Positions 13,540-25,310 of a stretch of 64,000 nucleotides of DNA are shown here, in pieces. Position numbers and translations under genes: made by a program. Below the pieces are notes generated by a model, which had not been told where the DNA came from, searched no databases, and saw nothing but the letters and a program-made list of their open reading frames with translations. Every line of letters starts with the position of its first letter. The stretch's first letter is position 1. This DNA comes from Geosiphon pyriformis (taxonomy: Eukaryota; Glomeromycota; Glomeromycetes; Archaeosporales; Geosiphonaceae): the NCBI GenBank assembly GCA_016748015.1, contig JAAOMT010000760.1:1-64000 (forward strand). The letters are read 5' to 3'.

Positions 13540-13905
13540 TATTTATTTTTTATATTGATGTTTCGAATGTTTTACTTGTACCATCTTGTTTTAGAAGAAT
13601 AAAAAAGAAAAAAAATGTATTATAGTTTATAGGAACAAAACTCTTTAACAAGCTAAAAAAAATTACACAATTACTGAAAAAAAATAATTAAAAGTATTAT
13701 AATCTACTATTTATTGAAACAAATATCTTCTTAAAAAATAATACGATGTTTATACTAATTATAAAGTCTTAGTTTTGTTATAAAAAAAAAAATTGGACTA
13801 CAAAAGAATTTTCTACTGGATAATATATCTAAATAAATATGATTATAATATTAAGTATTACAAATAAATAAATAATCAAAATGCAGATGCTTTGTTTTGA
13901 TTAAT
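13540..13905 (+). pseudogene. Decayed RNase H region of family A element
   Basis: Blocks at 13,545-13,690 translate in shifting frames to LYIDVSNVLLVPSCF and FNKLKKITQLLKKN, aligning with the DASxxGLGAVLxQ and LNxAEKNYxxTEKE motifs of Ty3/gypsy RNase H. The end of the domain is marked near 13,875-13,900 by NNQNADALF, matching the NxNADALSR signature that links RNase H to integrase. A parallel copy of the same region lies at about 24,880-25,310. Confidence 0.7.
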
Positions 13906-14229
13906 TATTCAGTAAAAAAATTAATTAACAATAACTAATCAAATTAATTATTAATAAATTACTTTAAAATAAACACAACAATGAATTTAGAAAACTATTT
14001 AGTATTTATCAAATTTTTGTATAAAATATAATACTTACTGAAATATAATCAATAGCAAAAAGAATATTTGCACAAATAATTAAATATTTATTTGATTAGT
14101 TAGAATTAATTATATCAAAAAAAACAGAAAAAAATTTGATTAATCATAAAAAATTATGATATATAATATACATATTAATTCTTTAACAAGACATTTTAGA
14201 AAAACAAAAAAAATTCATAAAACATTAGC

Positions 14230-14930
14230 AAGATATTAATAATTGACTTTAAAAAAAGATATAACAGAATATATTAAGGTTGTAATATTTGTTAACAAAA
14301 AGATAAATCCAATCAAAAAGAGAAGATTTATCTAATTTTTATTAGTTAACTTTTTTGACAGAATTAGAATTGATGTTATTGGATTTTTAATAATAACTTT
14401 TGATAAAAATAGATATATTATAACAGCAATAAATTACCTAACAAAATAAATAAAAACAAAAACAACACCAAATCAAACTGTTATTTTAATTGCCAACTTT
14501 ATTTATGAAGAAATTATAAGTAAATATAGATGTCTTTCAAAATTAATTCAAATAGAAGAAGAGATTTTTTTGGTCTATTAATAGAAAAATTTCTAAAGAA
14601 ACTTAAAATACATTACAAATTTTCGTTTACTTATTATCTATGAATCAATAAATTAATAGAAGATTTTAATTAAACTCTTTGCAAAACTTTAACAAAAACC
14701 AAAAAAACAAATTTATAAAACAAAGTTATAAAACAAAGTTTTATCTTTGGTATTTTTTGTCTATAAAACAGTAAATTATAACATAACTGATTATAACTCC
14801 TTCTATTTACTCTATAAACAAATAATAATATTACTTATTAAAACCAATATCAAGACAATATCTTTTAAAGAAATAACTGAACTCAATTACAAAAACATTT
14901 TACAGTAAAAACTTAGAACAATATTAGACT
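14230..14930 (+). pseudogene. Decayed integrase of family A element
   Basis: LTLKKDITEYIKVVIFVNKK (from about 14,243) matches the zinc-binding domain end (WPxMxxDIxxYIxxCxxCQxxK), with both cysteines lost. Then DRIRIDVIGFLI (about 14,359-14,394) matches the first catalytic Asp region, RYIITAINYLTK follows, and IIQ/EE at about 14,550 replaces the second Asp motif (TDxGxxF). NYNITDYNSFYLLYKQ near 14,775-14,825 matches the region after the catalytic core. Order and spacing are those of a Ty3/gypsy integrase. Broken by stops and by loss of catalytic residues. Confidence 0.75.
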
Positions 14931-15914
14931 TTTTAGTAAAAACATGAATAATTACTTATAAAAAAATAAAAACATTTCAAGAAAAACTTACGAAAAAAAA
15001 TATACAAAGCACTTTTTTTAAATATTAGTTATTTTGTTCTTGAATACTAATTAAATCAAAACAATATTTTTGGTAACAAATTTTCAAGTCAATAGAAAAA
15101 ACTATTTATTATTAACAAAATATTAAACAATAGATCTTATATCTTATAGAACCAATATGATACAATATTTAATAATCAATTTATTTATAATATACAAATT
15201 AAAAAGTACTAGAAAAGACTTAATTAGTTATCAATTATTGTAATACTCATTATATTTATTAGTAAAACACCAAAATAGTTATAAGCAAAATTATTTTAGT
15301 CTCAAAACAGATGTATTTTTAATCAGCATAGAAAAATATTTTTTTAATTAAAACATTTAAAATGCTCTCATTACAATTTACAAATATCGAACCAAAAATA
15401 TTCAGATATTTTACTTGCTATTAAAAAACAAATAATAATTAAAGACAAAATTAAAATACATTTTGTATTAATCTCCAAAAAACTGTTATGAAAAGACAGA
15501 AAATTGACAGCAAACTAAAGAAATATATGTTTAAATATATAGCTGCTAAATTACTTTCTTTTAATATACTTAAAAAAACAATAAAAAAGTTTTACACATA
15601 GATAGAAAATTGGTATATGAAAAACAATTTAAATATTATAGAAACTTGGTAAAGTGATTAAAAATATAAAGCTCTTGAAAAAAATGACTTTAGAAATTCA
15701 AACAAAAATTTTATATATTATATGTTTAAATGTTTCAAGAGTTTTGACCATTGCAATAAAAGCCAAAATACTTATACAAAAGTTTGGTCTCTTGGATTCA
15801 AAACCAAGCTTTTTTATATTTTATTAATTAAAAATTTTAACAAATTAGTAAACTTAGAAATAAAAATATCAAAATTTTTCTTAGAAAAATTTATTTTATT
15901 TATTTATTTAATCA

Positions 15915-16560
15915 TATATATTAGTCGCTAATGTTATTAGTTAGCCACACAATTTTTAAAAATGGTTGTTAATATAATTATTGACTTGATTAATGACTCA
16001 ATTATTGACTTAGTTATTAATTTGGTCATTGATTTAATTATTAATCTAATCATAACCAGATTATTAATGTAATTATTAATTTGATCATTGATTTCTTTTT
16101 AAAAATATATAAACAAGACTTTTTAAAGTTATTGAAAATCATTTATATTTAGATCAAAGTTCATTTAAAAGCAAAAATCAATACAATAATATTAACTGCT
16201 TTATTTTTTTTTACTATTTCTTTTCTCTTTTCTTTTCTTGATTTGTATAATTGTTAGTTTTTGTAAAGTATATTGAATAAATGTTTATTAAAAAGTACAA
16301 TTGACACTTAATATTGAATTTTAAAAATGCAAATATAATGCATAAAATTATACTAGTGTATTATCTTTTGTTAATAATATAGATTATCTTTCTACCTTCA
16401 AATTTTCTTGTTACTTTTTGGAAAAAATAGTAACTGAGATATTTATGAGACTGATCTTGCACATTGAATTCTTACTAATTCAATTCGCTTTTTAAAGTTG
16501 AATTACTCTTTGATTATTTTTATTGCTATATAATACTGTTCTCTCTTACTATTTATTAGC
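15915..16560 (+). mobile_element. LTR of family A element
   Basis: Begins near the GTCGCTAATGTT...TTAGCCAC block, followed by many degenerate copies of a short ATTATTGACTTGATTAATGA-like motif and then an AAATATATAAACAAGA stretch, possibly the promoter region. The same arrangement recurs at about 37,490-37,680 (+) and, inverted, at about 56,230-56,430 (-), which defines it as a repeat. It lies directly downstream of the integrase relic, as a 3' LTR should. Outer ends are approximate. Confidence 0.6.
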
Positions 16561-17892
16561 ATGTTACATCTGACCATAACAACTTAAAAGTAGTGTTTTT
16601 TGTAAGTTTTAAAAATTTAATTTATTTACTATTGTATAAGCATTATTTTTTCTGTTATATTAAACAAAAATTATTTGCTATATACAATAAAAACAATTTA
16701 GTTTATATTAAAATCAACTTTTTTTTGATTTTTTGTAAAAACAACAATCTAGTTAACAATTTTAAGATTTTTAAAATTTGTTTTTAACATAAATTTAACA
16801 CAAATTTATTCAGTTTATATTAAAATATAATTTTTAATTATGTTTATTATAAAAACATTTATAAAAAACAATAGTATCAGCTAATTAATTTAATTAGTTA
16901 CTTTCAAAATTTTAAATTATTAAATACATATTCGAGTAACAATACACTATTTGGTTAATTATTTTTTAGAAATTGACAACAAAATTGTTGACAATTATTA
17001 TTTTAATTTTTTTTCGAGCAATTTAATACTTTTTCCAAAACTGCTACTACAAATCTTATGGCAATTAACTTAGATAACAACATATTATTAATTTTTTAAA
17101 ATATTTGAACTACTTTAAGCCATTAAAATATTATATTTTCGCTTTTGTTTAGAAAAAATGGTCAATATTTAATTAAATGGCTATAATTTTTTGAAGAAAT
17201 TGTTACAAATAACCAGTAAAATAATGATTATAAATTCTAGACGGTTGAAAAATATTTTTGAAAATTTTGAGTTATCTGTTTTATTTCAAAAACTGCTGTC
17301 AAAAGTATTATTTGATAGTTTTCTGCCATTATAATTAAAAACAGAATTTGTTTTAATATTTAATTTAAAAAAGACTTAGAACTTTTCTTTTAATAAATAA
17401 AACTAAAGCAAAAAATTCAAAATTTTGAAAAAATAGTTACTAAATATATTAAAATATAATTAAAAAACTAAACTTAAAAAAAAACTAAATAGAAAAACAG
17501 AAAAAAATTATTTATTAAAGAATTGTGAACTAATTTATTATGTATTTTTTGGCTTTTTTTATTCTAAAAAATTTTACATTAGATATAACTATTAAGTTTA
17601 TCTAATGCATTAAAAATATTCTTTCTCCTTTAGCTTTTGTATTTCTATTTGTTTCTACTTTTTACTTTTTTTATTACTCAAGTACAAGATCTTAATAAAC
17701 AATTAGTGGATTGATTAACAGCAAATTTTGCTTAGCTTTTGAAATTCTTAGCTCAAGCTATTGAAAATAATCAAAAACTTTTATATTAATTTTACTATAA
17801 TTTTAATGTTTACATTCAACTCTGAAATAATAATTGAAATAATAAAACAATTATAATAATAATGAAAAAAGACTTGTCGCCAATTCCCATTG

Positions 17893-19423
17893 CTACCCTT
17901 CGCAACTTCCAAATGTTTCTCCAAAATAAGGGCCGAAATGAGCTGTCGTTCCTCCACCATCAGTACCTAAATTACATCCCTATAAAGGAAGATAAATAAA
18001 TAAGGTTATTATATATTCATTTAATAGCACTCTAAACTGATAAATTAAATTAGTTTTCTATATAAAAGCCTTTATATAACAAAAAGCAAACATACCGGAT
18101 TTTCGCCATATTTTTGTTTATCCTGTGGTGAAAATCCCGGACATTCATAGATAATGTCATAACCTTCAAGAAGAATTCTATCTGCATCAGGATCTTCGCA
18201 ATTACAATCCCTACCCGGAATCCAATACTCGGTGCCAGCGTGCATATATGATTCACCATTGATTGATTTTTTTGGAAAATGAGGTAAAAAGTCATTGGCA
18301 TGTGTAATCCTGTAGACTCTGAGACCAATTTTAAGCCTTTTCTGAACTTCAGCTGCAAGCTGAGAATTTCCCGGACGTGGAGAGCCAAAGGTTATAATAG
18401 TAAGAAAAACATTTCGATTATATTTTGGATCAGCTGTCAGTAGTAAGCCATATATTTCTGCATAAACTAATATCATAATTAAACTATATAGTTAGGACCC
18501 CAGCTGTTAACTTTTAAACTTTTGCGTTAAAATGAATTAAAGTTTTAATAATTGCTTACATCCACCAATACCATGTCCGGTTAGAATAATATTAATTGGC
18601 TTATTCGGATTTGTTTCACCTAATATCCTTAGAGCGCGTTTTATTCTGCCGTCAAACAATTTAAAACAGTTATCTGGCCATGATCTCCACCAATATGAAT
18701 CAATTTTTATTGTACTTATTTCAGGTATCAAATTAAATAGTGTAAACTTGGTCTTTTCCATTTGGCTTTTAATCACTTCTGGCCCTAATTATTAAGAAAA
18801 TATGATAAAATCTTTAAAATTAAAACCGAAATTTTTTTTGCAGTGTAAATACACAATGTTTTTAATTATATTTAGTTGAAAATGCTCACAATTATTTTAA
18901 AGACTTTCCTGTAAAAATTCCATTAATTTCTTGCAAATCAGTGTTAAAAAAAACTCTACCTATTTAAATCATTTAATATGTGAAATTAATAAGCGATTTG
19001 ACTCTAGTATGAAAAGACAAATATTTTACTTGGAATTATCGTACCGATAAACCCTCTACCAATTATATCACTATTCTCTCTAGTACAATAGAGCTCATTT
19101 ACCATATATGCCATGTCTTTGAAAAGCTGAAGAATTCTGTATTCTTTTACCAGCGTTTTAGGTAGTGGAACTTTTCTTTTCTTCTCGAATCCACCTCCAC
19201 TGCTTATCAAGAGTTCTTGTTGATTATCATGTTGAAAGATTGTATTTCGGCGCTTAAAGTTTGGTTTCAGTTGAAAAAATCTTTCATAATATTTTGTTGC
19301 ATTTGGTGTATTTGACAGTGGATTAAGTTTATCAGCTAATAAGTTTTCTCTTTGATCTTTGAAAAATGAAAAGCAAAGGATAAGCAGAGAAAAGAAAAGA
19401 AATACTGATATATTTTGTGGCAT
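17893..19423 (-). CDS. Secreted class-3 lipase-like alpha/beta hydrolase with altered nucleophile motif
   Basis: Four exons on the minus strand: 19423-19030, 18784-18560, 18466-18096 and 17979-17893, all with GT-AG junctions, phases 1, 1 and 0, summing to 358 codons plus stop. Residues 1-21 (MPQNISVFLFFSLLILCFSFF) form a signal peptide, so the product is probably secreted. Exon 2 ends in TGHGIGG, the nucleophile elbow that in fungal lipases reads GHSxGG; Gly stands where the catalytic Ser belongs. Exon 3 keeps ITFGSPRPGN and the Asp region THANDFLPHFP, then AGTEYWIPGRDCNC. Exon 4 keeps the His region TTAHFGPYFG. So Asp and His are conserved and Ser is not. The oxyanion-strand segment (usually xVSFRGT) is poorly represented at the exon 1/2 junction. 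The first intron (244 bp) is the least certain; an extra small exon inside it (near 18,915-18,970) is possible but breaks phase. Substrate unknown. Confidence 0.82.
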
Positions 19424-19695
19424 AATTCTTTTTCAAAAAAACCAAATTTTTGTTGAAGAAATTGAAAAACTTTAAACATTTCTTTCTACAATCAACATTT
19501 TTGATGATACCTGTACCGAAAATCCAATTTTAGATAAACCAAAAATAGGTAAGATTTTATTCAAATATTTGAATCTGAGATCAAAATAATTAAATTTTTT
19601 CAGACGCTGCTAAAATAGATGGAAAGATATATACAAAGCTGTGGAGTAAATTTTATATTGAAAATTTGTTTTATAAGACGAAATGTATTTATATA
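19424..19695. other. Upstream region of the lipase-like gene
   Basis: About 270 bp between the start codon of the lipase-like gene and the MITE. It presumably holds the promoter, but no clear TATA box or other motif can be separated from the AT-rich background. Confidence 0.35.
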
Positions 19696-20211
19696 GAGTC
19701 AAACCTCTCTAAATGCACACCCTCGGGACCAACTTTTAGTGTGCATTTAAAGAAGTGTGCATTTAGAAAATAGCCAATGATAATATTGCATGTGACTTTA
19801 TAATAACAAAATTAAAAATTACTAATAAATTTAATTAAATTGACAAAAAATTTTCAATGCTGACTTGTTTCAATAAAGCATTTTGAAGTCTTTTTATCTC
19901 TTTATGTAACTTTAATAATGTTTCATCATATTTTAACTTAATAGTATTGTTAGTTGATTTTCGAATACACATCTAACTTGGCAAAAAAAATATTCGTTGT
20001 CGACATTGATTTTCGCAATATGATTACAGAATTTGATTAGTATGATTACTTATGGAGAGATATTATATATAGATCGGTCCAAAAAATAATGTGCACTTAC
20101 AGAATAAAGAATGTGTACTTATCTATAAGTCTCATTACGGAACCAGTAATAACTGTGCACTTAGAGAGGGTGTGCGTTTAGCGAGTGTGCATATAAAGAG
20201 GTTTGACTGTA
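19696..20211. mobile_element. Pogo-type MITE, 516 bp, TA target duplication
   Basis: Left end GAGTCAAACCTCT and right end (reverse complement) CAGTCAAACCTCT, continuing with CTAAATGCACAC and TTATATGCACAC, so the inverted repeat extends about 25 bp. Each end is bordered by TA (19,694-19,695 and 20,212-20,213). Subterminal copies of a TGTGCATTTAG/TGTGCACTTAG motif occur several times at both ends in mirrored orientation. No coding frame, so it is non-autonomous. The TIR style and TA duplication fit pogo/Tc1-mariner elements. A pogo-like transposase relic lies 1 kb away (21.1-22.1 kb), but no shared ends were seen there. Confidence 0.88.
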
Positions 20212-20213
20212 TT

Positions 20214-21100
20214 AAGATTCAAGATAGATAGTCTAAATTTTATAGTTAAAACAAAAAAATATTATTTTCTTGATATACTGCAAGCAAATTACGAATGTGA
20301 CTGGTTACTTATTTCTGAAATTCTTAAAATCTTAGAAATTAAAAAACCTTGACGCTTCATACTGACTTCAGATTAAATAAAATAAACTTAAATCTTTATT
20401 AAATTTTCCTTTTTCTTATAAAAAGAAAATAGGAGACCACCTTTAACTATTTATCCTAATAGTAGTTTCTTAACAGTAAATAAGCATATTATTTACTGAA
20501 CATTAGTTAAATTAAATTCTGTAAATTTAGAAGTTTTATAGATTATTATTACTATTTAACATTTTAAAAATTTTCTTCTTTAAGAATTGCTTATTATTAG
20601 ATAAGAAAATAAATAAAATTCAAAGTAAATGAATTAATAGGGTTTGTATTTCACTAAGCCTTTTATTTGCCGAACTTTTTTTAAAACAAAAGAGTGTTTG
20701 ATTATTTTATGGCAATTAATAGTACTTAATTATTTCAGGCTTAGGATACCGATCATTGCCAAATAATAAATAAATAAAGAGAGTGAATTAAACGTGACAA
20801 GTTATTTCAATAAAAACGTTAGTTTCAAGGATATCAATTTTAATTTAACATAAACTTATAAGCACACAAAAATAGTTATGAATATAAAATTTCAGCAACA
20901 CACTTTATACAGCCTTATAATTAGTTGAAATTTTTACGATACAAATTTAAGAAAGAAAAAAATTGATTGATAATGAGAGAATGATATTTAATTAATGACA
21001 AAAAATAGGTAAACCTCAAAAATATAAAATAATAGTAACTTTAAACAATAAGAAACCTTTAATTTTTTTTAAATACAAGGTTTGAAAATAAAAAAAATTA
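20214..21100. other. AT-rich intergenic sequence
   Basis: No frame of useful length and no recognisable motif. It separates the MITE from the pogo-like transposase relic and may include the decayed 3' end of that element. Confidence 0.4.
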
Positions 21101-22120
21101 CATTTATTATTCATTAGTATTAAAAATAACATCTTCATTATCTTCTAGGATACTATTTTTTCCATTATCTTTAATGTATATATATGTTTATTATTATTTA
21201 TCAATTCATCTAAAGCATTAAAAATGCAGCACTTTTGAGAAGCATACTGAATAATTTCTTGGCTAATTTCTAACCAGAAAGCAAGTGCCCATTTATAAAC
21301 TTGCCTGCTTTAAATTTTCATGTGTAGTTTTTCAGCTTCACCATTTGCCATCCATGTATGTCAATAATAACAAAAAGTAACTTTGAAAGAATGATTAATA
21401 AAAATATTTCATGGTTAAAACATAAATGTAAGGCCACTAAGAATAATAAAAATATTAGTATATTTTCTTTTGATTTAACATTGTTTGTTAGATGTGCTTG
21501 AAAATAATAATTGATGAAAGCTTTTGACCATCAACAAAAATATAAAAGCAACTGTAAAATGGTTTTTGTTATTTCTAATTGTACAAATATAAACAGCTTT
21601 TGTTTCAATCGTCTTAATAGTAAAATTTTCTGTCATATCAAACCATATAGGAGCTTCATTTATATTTGCGATATGACTAAGTAGGAAATTTTTGTGAAAT
21701 GCAAACAAATTATAAATTGTTAAAAGTAAATAATTGTTTTTTTAAATCTTTTTGCAAGTTTTGAGTTATCTTACTTTTATAGTAAAAAGCCTTTGAGCAT
21801 GTTAAAATTATTAACAATAAACTTTGTGGTAAGATCATTTATGTTGATGACAGCTTAGCAATAATTTTGCCATTTTAACTTTAAAATTATTATCAAAAAT
21901 TTTATAGCCTCTTCACATTTTCTACATATTCCTTAATTAACGATAGCTCTAATGCTTTTTTATCAATTTTTTTAATCAAAAAAGTAGAATATTTTTTAGA
22001 AATCAAGTTCTTTGCTTTTTATAAAGAATATTGAGGATCTCTTTCCATTTTTTCAAAATTCACTTTCATTTCCGGGATAAAAATTTTAAATGCGTCAAAA
22101 GGTTGAAAAAAAACATTTTC
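21101..22120 (-). pseudogene. Pogo/Tigger-like (CENP-B-type) DDE transposase relic
   Basis: The minus-strand open segment 21,708-21,475 contains LSHIANINEAPIWFDM followed by TIKTIETKAVYI and NHFTVAF. This matches the first catalytic region of pogo/Tigger transposases (NMDETPxxFDM, then the KG-TVxIRTTGxEKxxxTV stretch); the catalytic Asp is now Asn (NIN-EAP for NMD-ETP). Further along the minus strand at about 21,345-21,205, HTWMANGEAEKLHMKI, then EISQEIIQYASQKCCIFNALDELI matches the C-terminal region (IxxSFKxCGISNALDG). Upstream pieces near 21,900-22,080 (PEMKVNFEKMERDPQYSL) may be the N-terminal DNA-binding part. Interrupted by stops; inactive. Confidence 0.72.
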
Positions 22121-23085
22121 ATCTTATTTAATCCAAATCGACCTACTTTTAAGATCAAAGTGATCCAAAATTTTAAGAATGCTAATAAAAGCATCAAATC
22201 TTAGATATTTTAGATAATTTGATAAATGGAACGGAATTTTTTTGAAACCTAAATTTTGAATCCAAAAAATGAATAATTGTTTAAGCATAAAGACTTCAAA
22301 TTCAACTCTGACTTTAAACCCCAAGAGAGTTTTATTTTTTGAATTGATGTATCATTATTTTATATGTACATGCAGATCAAAAGTGTATGTTAATATAGAT
22401 TTTTCTAATCTTAAATTCTTGCCCCATAATATTCTAAAAATTACCGGAAAACTATAGTCCAAAATAAAGAAGTTATTATATGGTCAAAATGTATCAAAGA
22501 TATTTTAGCAGTTGCTTTTAATACATTTATTGTGCTTAAGTATAGCCATATCTTTCACAAAACTTTGTATTAAAAAAATCTATTATATATGGGACCAAAT
22601 ATATATTCTTTTCCTAACTGTCGAGATTAAAAATGAAATGTCAAGATGAAACTCAATATCTTTCAATTAACTCTAGTTGCCTAATTTCTTTTAATATTGA
22701 AATTAAATTTTTGAGAATTTTGTTTTAGGTCAATCAATTCAGAATTTTCCGAGCTGACTGTTTACGAATTTATTGCCGACACTTTTAGGCTAAATACAGC
22801 ACACAATCAAATTGAAATTGATGTCCTCAATTTTTGAAAATCATATTCACTGATAAAAAAGCAGTTTTTAGTTCTAAGACTTTTTAGTTTGGATTATAGA
22901 ATGAATTCTATGATTATAGTGAGGTCTTTATTTGAAAACTATCCAATATTCTCGTGATGAGGCTCTTTAGTGATTTTCGAGTCATTGGACTGCAATTTTT
23001 TTGCTGGGTTCATAAATTCGGATTCTTCTGAATTAAATTCAGTTGTGCACACATCAGTTAATTAAATACTATGTAAAAATTTATG
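22121..23085. other. Intergenic sequence, no gene seen
   Basis: Short frames only (66 and 62 codons, overlapping on opposite strands at 22,124-22,457), without recognisable domains. May contain the 5' flank of the pogo-like relic. Confidence 0.4.
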
Positions 23086-25310
23086 TATTTTTACTGAATT
23101 TAACAAAAATTTGTGAAATGTATAAATATTTTATTTAAATTAGGAGTGTTAAAACTTGATTTAATGTGACTTAAATTTGTATAAAAAATGCTATATCTTC
23201 TAAAAATAATTAATATTAAAACAATTATTATTGGACATTAAATTTTGATAATATTAAACCCAAAACTAATGAACAATTAAAATTAATCTTTGGTAAATTA
23301 ATATTCAGTAAATTTAAATATTAAATATTAAACCCCAAATTTAAACTTCTATTTAAGCTAATATTTAATATTTCAAAAATGACAATTTACAAAACTAGTA
23401 TAAAATCAAAGAAATTAAAAATAACAACCAATATTGAAAAATATTTTAAATTATAAAAAAATAATCTGAATTGGTTATAACTCTTCAGAATATAGTCTTA
23501 ATACAGAAATCAAGAATATATTTTCTTAACATTGTTATTCCTTAAAATTTGAGTCAAATTTAGCATAAAATTATTTTTTAATGACTGTTATCATACTATT
23601 TTACAATTTAATATTAATTATTCAATAGTTATTTAGCCAAATTACTATTAATTTTAATTTAATTAATAGCTCAATTTGTACAATACACAAATATAATTAA
23701 ATATTATGATAAAATATTTAACACTTCAAACTATGTTATATTAAAAAATGGTCAAAATATTTAATAGTTACTGAAATTTATATTTAGCTTTTTCAAAATT
23801 TTGTAAAAAAATAATATTACTTAAAGATATATAAAAAAACTTCTCTTTTTGAGAAAATATATCTTATTTTAGAATAAAACAATATCTTCACTAGAACTTA
23901 ATAACTTGAAATAAAATACTCTTTGTTTAAAAAATATATCAACTAAATCAAATATTGTTTTAAGATTTATTTTATTTTATTATAAATTAATAACTTTGAA
24001 ATTAATTAGTTTATTTTTGTCTTAAATCTAAAAAAATTTTAAACCAAAATTATTCTCTAAATATTTTCATTTTTTTATTTTATTATTATTAAAAGTATAA
24101 ATTATTTAACTTGAAAATAATTGAAATTAAACTTTCATATGAAAATGTAATTTTTTTTAATTTATAAAGAGATAATATGAAATACTTGCTATCTTTTAAA
24201 AAATAGCTTTAATACAAAAATAAAAAATATATTTTTTATACAAAGAAAAGACAGTGCTAGCTCGTATATATACTATAAATTAACACATAAATTATAAACA
24301 GATTTTTTTAAAAAATATTACTATCAGAAACAAAATTTTTTTAAAAGCATTATCAAAGATAGAAACATCTTCATTAACAATATAAATAGAAACAATATTA
24401 ATATATATACACAAAATACACAACGTAAAATAGTCTAAAAATAAAGAATTTAATTTATATACAAATTTATAATATTTAAGACCATTTTTACAAATAAAAC
24501 AACTGAAACAAAATTTACATTCCTATCAGTACAGCAATTAAAAAAAATTCACATTTCTACACAAATTGGCAAATAAAATTTACATTCTATTTTATTGACA
24601 ATTTATTTTTGCATTGTAAAAAGCAAAATAGAAAAGTAATTCTTCAATTAACATGATAATATAAAATTATTTTAATAATATTAAAAACTTAGAATAAATA
24701 TCTTGAATATTTGCAAAAAGTTTTTGATTTTTTTCTAAATATAAAACTTTAAAACAATTCAATTAAATGTTAATAAATTATAATTTTTCTCAGATTAGCA
24801 TCTTATTACAAAAATGTTAAAATACAAATTTTTTGAAAATTTGAAGAAAAACTTTTATTTAAACTTATTTTAAAACAACTTAACTTGATAGATCTCTCAT
24901 TTTTTCATATTGACATATTACGTTTTGGATTAAGTGCTTTTTTATCTTAAAAAAATAGCAGTAGCAAAGAACATGTTATAACATGTGAGGGCAAAAAAAA
25001 TTCTAGTAAAAAAAACTACTTAATAGTTTGGTTAACAAATTACTAACATAAATATCTTTTAAGTGTTTGCTTTATTATAATAACTAATTACTAAATCTTA
25101 TTCTAATTACAAAACAAAAGTAAACTTGAACACTATTAAATAATCTACTAAATACTTTACTTAAAAAATATAATTATAAAAGAATGAGCCATCAAAATGC
25201 TAATATTTTTTTGGTTAACAATTCAGTAATAACACAGTCCTTACAAATTAAAAAATTAATTATACAGTCCTTACAATTGAAAAAATTAATTATTAGTAAA
25301 AACTCTTTTT
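23086..25310 (+). mobile_element. Second decayed Ty3/gypsy fragment (family A-like)
   Basis: An extremely AT-rich block with residual reverse transcriptase and RNase H motifs on the plus strand. At about 24,698-24,745 the translation is YLEYLQKVFDFFLNIKL, matching HLEHLQxVFxxLxxxxLKLN after the RT catalytic box. At about 24,890-25,000 are HIDILRFGLSAFLS and KEHVITCEGK, matching RNase H DASxFGLGAVLSQ. At about 25,190-25,215, SHQNANIF matches the NxNADAL signature. The fragment runs in parallel with 13,200-13,920 and stops soon after RNase H, with no integrase. The left edge is set by composition only. Confidence 0.65.

Larger units (their letters stand above)
8900..17868 (+). mobile_element. 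Highly decayed Ty3/gypsy retroelement (family A), with nested solo LTR
   Basis: An extremely AT-rich block that stops abruptly at about 17,870, next to the lipase gene. Reading along the plus strand, residual motifs appear in retrotransposon order: a gag start near 10,230-10,330 (PNKQLIDILTTNF), reverse transcriptase near 13,020-13,200, RNase H near 13,540-13,900, integrase near 14,230-14,900 and an LTR near 15,915-16,560. After the LTR a second gag-start fragment appears at about 17,670-17,790 (NKQLVD, then LTANFA, then QAIENNQKL). That gives internal-LTR-internal order, as from a tandem or recombined copy. A solo LTR of another family interrupts it at 11,886-12,739. The 5' LTR could not be placed; 8985-9120 may hold a minus-oriented scrap of one. 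Stops are everywhere and nothing here is functional. Confidence 0.75.

Noticed and set aside
15722-15931. 69-codon plus-strand frame as a gene
   Set aside because: Falls between the family A integrase relic and its LTR; part of decayed retroelement sequence.
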